A stretch of DNA of 64,000 bases from Sporopachydermia quercuum (lineage: Eukaryota; Ascomycota; Sporopachydermiomycetes; Sporopachydermiales; Sporopachydermiaceae). The notes under the pieces were generated by a model that worked only from the letters and a program-made list of their open reading frames with translations, was not told the DNA's origin and made no database searches. The stretch spans positions 372,001-436,000 of the forward strand of contig BCGN01000002.1 of NCBI GenBank assembly GCA_001599295.1, written 5' to 3'. Position 1 is the first letter of the stretch, and the number at the start of each line of letters is the position of its first letter. Both the position numbers and the translations under genes were made by a program. Shown piece by piece: positions 56,511 to 64,000 of the stretch.

Positions 56511-57923
56511 ATGATGTCCTCAGCTCGTCTACTGAAATCTATCAAGCCAATACGCTTTAATAGCAGATTTCTGAATAGCTCGTCAACCCGATTTCTGTCA
56601 TCCACAACATTACGAAAAGCTCAAGCTGAAGAACCAATTCTACATGCACCTTCTACAGTTGAATCTGCTTTAAGTGCTGGCTTTCCAACCACTATTTCTG
56701 AAGATCTTAACACACAAAATCGTGATAATGAAGGAGGTAACGCAACTCAAAACACCAAAATCCGTCATTTCACCATCAATTTCGGTCCTCAGCATCCAGC
56801 TGCTCATGGTGTGTTGCGTTTGATTTTGGAATTGAATGGTGAAGAAATTATGAGAAGTGATCCTCACGTTGGTTTACTACACAGAGGCACTGAAAAATTA
56901 ATTGAGTTTAGAACTTATATGCAAGCCTTACCTTATTTTGATCGATTAGATTATGTTTCCATGATGACGAATGAACAAGTGTTTTCTTTAGCTGTAGAAA
57001 AGCTACTCAATGTTGAAGTTCCTATTAGAGCTAAGTATATCCGAACATTGTTTGGTGAGATTACAAGAGTTCTTAACCATTTAATGTCTGTTTTATCACA
57101 TGCTATGGATGTTGGTGCATTGACTCCTTTCTTGTGGGGATTCGAGGAACGTGAAAAGCTTATGGAATACTATGAAAGAGTTTCAGGTGCTCGTTTTCAC
57201 GCTGCTTATGTTCGACCGGGTGGTGTCTCACAAGATATCCCTGCTGGTTTATTGGATGACATTTATATGTGGGCTACACAATTTGGTGATCGTTTAGATG
57301 AAACCGAGGAATTGTTGACCGATAACAGAATCTGGAAACAAAGATTAGTTGATGTTGGTGTTGTCTATGCTGAAGATGCTTTGAACTACTCTTTAAGCGG
57401 TGTGATGCTTCGTGGCTCTGGTATTCCTTATGATATCAGAAAGAACAGACCTTATGACGCTTATGATTTAGTTGATTTCGATGTTCCAGTTGGTGTTAAT
57501 GGTGATTGTTATGATAGATATTTATGTCGTATGTCTGAGTTCAGACAATCATTAAGAATCATTGAACAATGTATTAATGACATGCCAGCTGGTCCTGTTA
57601 AAGTTGAAGATTGGAAGGTTTCTCCTCCTCCAAGACAAGCCATGAAATCAGATATGGAATCATTAATTCATCATTTCTTACTATTTACCAAGGGTTACTG
57701 TGTTCCACCTGGTGAAACATATACAGCCATAGAAGCTCCCAAGGGTGAAATGGGTGTATATGTTGTTTCTGATGGTACTGAACGTCCTTATAGATGTAAG
57801 ATTAGAGCACCTGGCTTTGCTCATTTAGGTGCCTTTGATCACATCGCCAGAGGTAACTACCTTGCTGATGCTGTCGCCATTATCGGTACCATGGATTTGG
57901 TGTTTGGTGAAGTTGATCGTTAA
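56511..57923 (+). CDS. NADH:ubiquinone oxidoreductase (complex I) 49-kDa subunit
   Basis: 470 residues, the NDUFS2/NuoD family. The first 35 residues are Ser/Arg rich ([20 protein letters not shown]), a mitochondrial presequence. The mature part shows [80 protein letters not shown] and the C-terminal [20 protein letters not shown], then FGEVDR. This subunit lines the quinone site of the hydrophilic arm, including the HPAAHG loop and the Tyr of YMQ[10 protein letters not shown]. It is nuclear-encoded, which shows that the organism has proton-pumping complex I and so is not a Saccharomyces relative. Strong codon bias suggests high expression. Fungal names include NUO49/nuo-49. Confidence 0.97.
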   Translation: MMSSARLLKSIKPIRFNSRFLNSSSTRFLSSTTLRKAQAEEPILHAPSTVESALSAGFPTTISEDLNTQNRDNEGGNATQNTKIRHFTINFGPQHPAAHGVLRLILELNGEEIMRSDPHVGLLHRGTEKLIEFRTYMQALPYFDRLDYVSMMTNEQVFSLAVEKLLNVEVPIRAKYIRTLFGEITRVLNHLMSVLSHAMDVGALTPFLWGFEEREKLMEYYERVSGARFHAAYVRPGGVSQDIPAGLLDDIYMWATQFGDRLDETEELLTDNRIWKQRLVDVGVVYAEDALNYSLSGVMLRGSGIPYDIRKNRPYDAYDLVDFDVPVGVNGDCYDRYLCRMSEFRQSLRIIEQCINDMPAGPVKVEDWKVSPPPRQAMKSDMESLIHHFLLFTKGYCVPPGETYTAIEAPKGEMGVYVVSDGTERPYRCKIRAPGFAHLGAFDHIARGNYLADAVAIIGTMDLVFGEVDR

Positions 57924-58583
57924 AGCATTTGTCATTGGGTAGGGTATTGAAATTGAACATGTCCTACTTTATTTTGTAGTTTGTTCATTATCGTATGATT
58001 TATATTTTCCTTGTCTTCTTGCTTCCCATTTGTTAGAATTGTATGGCAATTATTGTGATTACTGGAATATGATTGAGTTCTTATCTTTCAATTCTGAATT
58101 CAACGAGGATGTCATACTAAAAGCATACTGATATTAAATTCAGTACCGTTAAATTATATAATGCTTTACTTTAGAATTATTTTCTTCCCTTATTTTTCTT
58201 AAGTTAGTTCAGTTATATGGTTTATCGCACTATTATATAAAGCTTTTCTATAGTCGAGGTTAGATAATCAATCAATTGTTTGAATAAATCCATTCACTGT
58301 TTATATTGCTATCCTTCACCAATATATTTTTGTAACCGCGGTATATAGTCATCACAATATAGATTAAGAGAGAGCTCTATTATTAATATAACCGAAGAGT
58401 TTATAGTAAAAAATAAGATCTAGTATTTCAGTTTTTATATTATATAAATTCTTCTGCATTTTTTACTGGCCAACTAAACATCAAGCTATACTATACTCAT
58501 ATCTTTTATAGTCCTCTCACTACCAATTATAATTTTAATGCACGTACGCTAGACACTTCCACCCCAGTTTTACCAGACATCTA
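57924..58583. other. Convergent intergenic region
   Basis: About 660 bp between the convergent complex I and TOP1 genes, very AT-rich, holding both 3' ends. No other feature recognised. Confidence 0.6.
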
Positions 58584-61284
58584 TTAGAACCTCCAATTAT
58601 CATCAGCAGATTCTATTGCCCACTTAAACTTCTCTCTCAAAGTCTTCGTGAATAGTTTCTCTAAAGGTACTCCAAATTTCTTGCTGAACATAACGGTTAA
58701 TCTGGGATCAATATAATTCATCTTAGATGTACCTAAAGCAACTTGCGAGTTGTCTTCTTTGTCTTTTAGTAATAACTTAGTATTCTCAATTCTTTGCTCG
58801 ATCTTTTCAACTTGGGCTTCAAGCTTTTCAACGGTTGCTCTTTCATTCACTTCAGGTTTGCCACCTGAAAGCTCTTTGGCATACTGTTTCTTCAGATCAT
58901 TAACACTTTGTAGTCTTTCTTTCAATTCACTTTGAGGCAGTTTTTTCCCACCTTCACTTTCAAGTTTCTCATTTTCCTTCTCAAATTTCTTTCTGATTTT
59001 TTCGTCTTCACGTTTGATGATAGTATCATGAATATCGGCAATTTCTTGTTGGCTCAATTCATCAATATCGTCGAAGTAGCCCTTCTTCCTCCTCATCAAT
59101 GTCTTATCCAATTGAAGCATCATTTTTTTCAATCTCATTTTATTCCATTTCAATTCAGCTATCTTATCACTAATCTTTGCGACGGATGTCTCGTGATTCT
59201 TAGAAACTGTCCTCTGATGATTACATAAAATAGCAACTTCTCTATTAGCAGCGTTATATCTGACGATTTTTTCGTTAACGGTACCTTCATTAGGAATCAA
59301 ATCCAATTGTTCCTGGAAAGTCTTCGATGCATTGAAAGTACGGAAAACCTTTGCAGTTAAACCGGGCATATAATTCTGTAAATGCTTATTCAGAATAGAT
59401 GGATCTAGACGATCAAAAATATCATCACCAGGTTCCTTTGGAGGCTTTTTAAAGATCTTAAGATTCTTAAAAACTTGCCTGTCAACAGCTACTTCTTGGT
59501 AGTATCTAATGGAGTCTTTACCCAAAAAGTCAAAAATAACAATATCAGGTTCTCTCAAAGTGATATGTTCATATCTTAATGAACAACAACCTACAGTATC
59601 AGCTTGATCGTCACCTTTTTCACCACCAGCTCTCAAAGCCAAGACATCAATAAGATATGTAGCTGTGGCCATTTGACGATTCAACATCAGCTTGTCTTTC
59701 AACATTTTTCTGTAATCAGCTCTGATTCTATCAACGTGGTTTTTCAATTGTCTTGCTGTTTCAAATTTCTTGAAATCACTCATTCCTTTCAGACTAGAGC
59801 TTTGGCCCAACATAACATACTTAGTATTGTCATTAATATTTTCTTTCCACATTGCTAACCATGACACTGTATTATCATGTTGAACTTTAGACCAACGATG
59901 CCCTTCAGGTGGTTCAGGTACTTTTGCCTCTTTTCCTATATTAATGGTAACTTGTTCAGGAACAACTCTACGTTTCAATTTTCCTGTCTTTGGATGTTGA
60001 CCACGTCCTCTGAATAATCCCGGAGGTTCGATCCGGAAATTACCAACGAGTTCCTTTCTTCCATCAAGAATACAAGTTTTATAATTCTCTTCTAACTTAT
60101 CCTTTTCGGCCTTAATCAACTTCTTTTCAGCTGATGTCATTGCTTTCTTTTCTTCTCTTATTTTCTCGTGATGTTGGAAGATCAAGTTGAAATCACATTT
60201 AATGAACTCTTTAATGACATCATAAGGCCCTTTACTTTCTTTCAATACTTGACGGAAATCATGAAAGAAGTTTTTCTGAAAAGTTGGATTTCTAGCATGA
60301 TCGGTGTTCAACATAGCACCAAAGAAATTAGCAACTTCCTCGGCTTCCATAGGTAATGTAATTGGTTGGTTATCATATAGTAGCTTCACATGCGAAGGGA
60401 GAGGTTCATATGGAGGTGGGAATAAAACACCATTATGTTCCAATGTATTCCATTTCACAGTACCATCATGTTGTTCAGCTTCCCACCACTTGAAATTTTC
60501 TGTTTCTTCTTCGTCGTCATTACCCGAAGTCTCTTCCTTTACAGGTATTTCCTCTTTGATTTTAGATCTTCTTGCAACAGCTTTGACAGGGGTCACAGGT
60601 GAACTTTTACTAGTATTTCGAGACGCAGCAGCAGAATTTATTGCTTTGGATGATTTTTTTGCTGGCTTTGGTGGAGTCTTCTTCTTGAGGTTAGAACTCG
60701 CATCACTTGCAGCTTTGACACGCTTTATTTGCTTGATTTTCTCGGACAAAGGTTTCATATTCTCATCAGAATCTTCCAACTTTACTCTCTTCGTGGTATT
60801 TTTTTTTCTGTTCTGAGAAGTTCTTATACTCTCACTAATGTCACTTTCGCTATCTTGAGCTTGACTACTTAAACTTGCCTATAAACAAAAAAGTTAGAAT
60901 GAATGACTTTCTTAAACCGAACACAGGTTCAGTCAATCGCTTGACAATCTGTTCAAGTTTTGATGATGGATTGATCAAATATAGAGACATACTAAAGGTA
61001 TATTTTCATCATCAAATTCACTCCTAACATTGGCGCCTGAATTGAATTATATTAGTATCAATTCTACAAATTATTGAAAGGAAGAAAAAAAGCAGAGCTC
61101 AATAAAGTAATGGAAACATATCACCTTCTCATTATACAACCGGAACATCAATCAAATTAATGTCTCCATATTAAAAATAGAGATGGGGCTATGCGCATCT
61201 GATATGCCACTACCTTAATTATACTAAACACTTACCAGGAATAAGAGATGCCAAAGACATCTCATCATCAAGTTGAGATGACAT
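58584..61284 (-). CDS. TOP1: DNA topoisomerase I (type IB), three exons
   Basis: Exons on the minus strand are 61284-61236, 61036-60993 and 60878-58584, giving 795 residues (Saccharomyces 769). Introns are 199 and 114 bp, with GTAAGT and GTATGT donors, TACTAAT and TTCTAAC branch-like sites, and TCAG and ATAG acceptors. Splicing yields [20 protein letters not shown] and an acidic, Lys-rich N-terminal domain. The core has [52 protein letters not shown] and [20 protein letters not shown]. After a basic coiled-coil linker, the C-terminal [14 protein letters not shown] supplies the catalytic Tyr753. The enzyme relaxes supercoils through a 3'-phosphotyrosine link in front of polymerases. No ATG-started single-exon version includes the N-terminus. 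Confidence 0.95.
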
Positions 61285-62765
61285 CTTGATGAAAACTTTT
61301 TGCTGATTTCCAGTATATTTGCTTGATAATAAATTATAATTTCTTTCAGAAAGGTGAATATCTCTGGTGAATCTAAGGCTATTGAAACCAGCAATAAGTC
61401 TCAAACGTGGATATATTCTCAAAGAAAACAGCTTAATTTTTACCGTAGTTGATGTAACAGACGTTGATCCGATGAAATCGGCGATGACTTGTATTTCCTG
61501 AACCCAATATATTGTCTTTCTGTCTAATCTTTTTCAACAATAAATCAACTAATCAATAGATGCATGAATTGTTCACTCAATAATAGAAGACAAGATATCG
61601 CACAAAATTTGAGATAAGGCAGATAATTAAGGGTAAATCGATTAATGAATCTTCACTTTAATCAAAGCGACCCAACAATTACTACTACTCTTTACTACTC
61701 TTTACTTCTCATGAAGTGAAAATATTCAGCAGATCACTAAGTTCATATAGTACATATAGTATTCTTGCTCTTCTTAACATAAACGGTAACCAGTCGACAC
61801 TAAAACAGTTACCAACTATCTCACCATTACGATAGTATTTAAGGCGCTTAGTAGTTTTCAAACTGACCGAAGCTCCCTCTCAGGCTTTAGTAAGGAAATA
61901 TTTCATTGCTTGTTTCTCTTTACAAAAGAGAATAAAATTGAATGGAAGAGAGGACATGTAAAAAGACTGAGTTGAAGGCTGGAAGTTGATATTGTATACC
62001 TGAAAATGGATAGACACATGGTATCCGGTTTTGCAGTACGATTATTTCCGTTTCACAGAGGACCTTAAATCTCATCTCAGAAACTTTTTTCGTACTATCC
62101 GAGATGAGATGTGAAGCGTTAACGTATTTCCGAAGACATAGAACATATTTATTGCCGATTTGGGAAAAAACGATATTAAATTTACCAAACAGGTAACAAC
62201 TAAACATTTCGAGGATGCTTCTGACAGAAAAAAAGATGTTTGATGTTTGATTACTTATTACGAAAGGTAGTCAATAAATTGATTAGAAGCCCTGATAAAT
62301 AGTAAACTTATTGGAAAGTGGAAAAAGTTCAATTAAACTTCTTGATTTGGTAATTATTGGAGATTAGTATTCATTTACATCAACAAATAACCCTTTTGAG
62401 CTTTTCTTTATCCACTCCTGAACTAATTATATGTGGAAAAAGGAAGATATCTTATAATCTTATAATATTCGTTATTATAGAAAGGAGCAAATGGCCTATC
62501 ACTTTCTTTGGTCTTTGTCTTTTTTATACAAATTCTTCCGAGACTCAAAGGTACAAGGGTTCTTGATCTTGTTTTCAATACGGAACTATCAATTGCAGAA
62601 AGCAAGTCCTCTACTCAATCATTAACAAAAATTACTACCGCCTGGACAATTGGTTATCAATAATCTGGATTGAGCATAAAATTATAATTAGTCAACTACT
62701 AAGACTCTAAGTATTATGTCAAATTGACTATCATAATTCCAAGATATCTCTAAATTTTCAACATT
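61285..62765. other. Divergent promoter region TOP1 / CDC5
   Basis: About 1.5 kb. Open frames at 61920-62207 (minus) and 62357-62566 (plus) carry no recognisable motif. A direct repeat ACTACTCTTT occurs near 61684-61704. No RNA gene seen. Confidence 0.55.
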
Positions 62766-64000
62766 ATGATTGATCCGAGAATTGATGCATTACGAACAAT
62801 AGAGAACCAAGAGTTCAACTCAAAGGCTCATTATGCTATCCCTGATAGCAAGTTCTCAACAAGCAATGTGCGAACTATAGCTACACTTGATCCTTCTGCA
62901 AATAATAATGCAAAGGGTATTAATGATAATCATTTTCCTTTCAGGAGCAGACATGGTCAGGATGAAAATGCTCGTCAAGCTGAGAAACCAGCTAAGGCCA
63001 GATCAAGCAAAAGAAAGGAAAAACTTTCTGCTCTTTGTAAAACTCCACCATCGATTGTAAGAAATCCCAAAGGTCAAGACTATCAAAGAGGTATCTTCCT
63101 TGGTGAAGGAGGATTTGCTCGTTGCTTTCAAATGAAAGATGACGAAGGACAAATATATGCTGCTAAGACTGTTGCAAAAGCGTCATTAAAAGGTGAGAAG
63201 ACAAGAACAAAACTGTTATCAGAAATAAAAGTCCATAAGTCTTTACATCACCCTAATATTGTTCAGTTTATTGATTGCTTTGAAGATGACGTTAATGTTT
63301 ATATCTTATTGGAAATTTGTGCCAATCAATCATTAATGGATATGTTGAAAAAGCGTAAGAGACTAACTGAGTCTGAAACCAAATACTTTTTGATTCAGAT
63401 TATTGGCGCAATTAAGTATATGCATAGTCGAAGAGTAATTCATCGTGACTTGAAACTTGGTAATATCTTCTTTGATGATAAGATGAATCTAAAGATTGGT
63501 GATTTTGGTCTTGCAGCTGTTCTTGCAGATGATTCTGATCGTAAAAGAACTATTTGCGGCACGCCTAATTATATTGCTCCGGAAGTTTTATATGGCAAGG
63601 AAAAAGGCCATAGCTACGGAGTGGATATCTGGTCTATTGGTATTATGTTGTACGCTTTGCTCATTGGCAAACCACCTTTTCAATCTAAGGACGTGAATGA
63701 AATCTATGAAAAGATTAAATATAATCAATACACATTCCCAGCAGATATTGAAATCTCAGAAGATGCTGAAGATTTAATCCGAACAATTCTTAGTACCAAA
63801 CCTGAAGATAGACCATCCTTGAATGAAATAATCAACCATAGTTTCTTCAAACATTCTTTCCCTGCAAGAATGTCTACAATTTCTTTGACAGGAACACCGT
63901 CAGCGGTTGATATCAGCAGTCAAGATTCAATAATGAATCTTAACAGAGCGTTAAGAAAAGCTGGTCTTTCATTAACTGATGAAAATTCCAAGGATCCTGT
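62766..64000 (+). CDS. CDC5: Polo-like kinase Cdc5, N-terminal part (runs off window)
   Basis: The frame from the ATG at 62766 stays open for 411 codons to the end of the window. A disordered N-terminus of about 105 residues precedes the kinase domain: G-loop LGEGGFARCF (about 113-121, the polo-type G-x-GGFA-x-C), Lys134 in YAAKTVAKASL, HRDLKLGN (Asp228), DFG at 246-248, and T-loop RTICGTPNYIAPEVL with the activating Thr262. The domain closes near residue 363 (LNEIINHSFF). The polo boxes, which target the kinase to primed substrates at spindle poles and the bud neck, should lie beyond the end. Cdc5 drives mitotic exit, cohesin removal and adaptation. It is divergent from TOP1. Confidence 0.94.
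   Translation, partial: MIDPRIDALRTIENQEFNSKAHYAIPDSKFSTSNVRTIATLDPSANNNAKGINDNHFPFRSRHGQDENARQAEKPAKARSSKRKEKLSALCKTPPSIVRNPKGQDYQRGIFLGEGGFARCFQMKDDEGQIYAAKTVAKASLKGEKTRTKLLSEIKVHKSLHHPNIVQFIDCFEDDVNVYILLEICANQSLMDMLKKRKRLTESETKYFLIQIIGAIKYMHSRRVIHRDLKLGNIFFDDKMNLKIGDFGLAAVLADDSDRKRTICGTPNYIAPEVLYGKEKGHSYGVDIWSIGIMLYALLIGKPPFQSKDVNEIYEKIKYNQYTFPADIEISEDAEDLIRTILSTKPEDRPSLNEIINHSFFKHSFPARMSTISLTGTPSAVDISSQDSIMNLNRALRKAGLSLTDENSKDP

Noticed and set aside
60304-60816. 170-codon plus-strand frame across the TOP1 N-terminus
   Set aside because: Antisense shadow of the acidic/Lys-rich N-terminal domain; TOP1 is clearly the gene.

Overview
The window reads as nuclear DNA of a budding yeast (Saccharomycotina). 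It is AT-rich and holds 21 protein genes that can be argued from sequence, one tRNA-Cys, and two long gene-poor tracts. Three observations narrow the host. A nuclear gene for the 49-kDa subunit of respiratory complex I is present at 56.5-57.9 kb, and Saccharomyces and its close relatives lack complex I. A CTG codon sits at the invariant Leu of the GGSILA actin motif in ARP1 (about 16.2 kb), which argues for CUG = Leu and against the CUG-Ser yeasts. Introns are frequent: I place 12 introns in 8 genes, with GTAAGT/GTATGT donors and ACTAAC-type branch points a short way before the AG. I do not name a genus.

Layout. 0-10.86 kb: gene desert with microsatellites, short tandem repeats and worn fragments of a Ty1/copia-type retroelement. 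10.9-31.8 kb: compact housekeeping block with a stomatin, mitoribosomal uL15m, ARP1 (dynactin), FUR1, an unknown protein, the mitochondrial resolvase CCE1, SEC11, a mitochondrial membrane protein, a DAL81-like zinc-cluster regulator, ARC19 (Arp2/3), PRP40 and a small unknown protein. 32.2 kb: tRNA-Cys. 33.3-40.4 kb: a VIK1/CIK1-like Kar3 partner whose last two exons are separated by introns, the SAGA subunit HFI1, and a Cut12-family spindle-pole protein. 40.4-48.7 kb: second gene desert. At its centre are a decayed PIF/Harbinger DNA transposase and, next to it, a GC-rich frameshifted glutathione S-transferase gene of bacterial type. 48.7-64 kb: CLN3-like G1 cyclin, a PGAP4-like glycosyltransferase, MIX17, complex I 49-kDa subunit, TOP1 (three exons) and the N-terminal two thirds of the polo kinase CDC5, which runs off the end.

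The genes do not form one pathway. Loose themes are cytoskeleton and spindle (ARP1, ARC19, VIK1/CIK1, Cut12-like, CDC5), cell-cycle entry (CLN3) and mitochondria (uL15m, CCE1, MIX17, 49-kDa subunit, possible INA22). No new multi-gene system is evident. The most unusual material is the 44.5-46.7 kb island, where a transposase relic lies next to a dying gene that looks horizontally acquired from bacteria.
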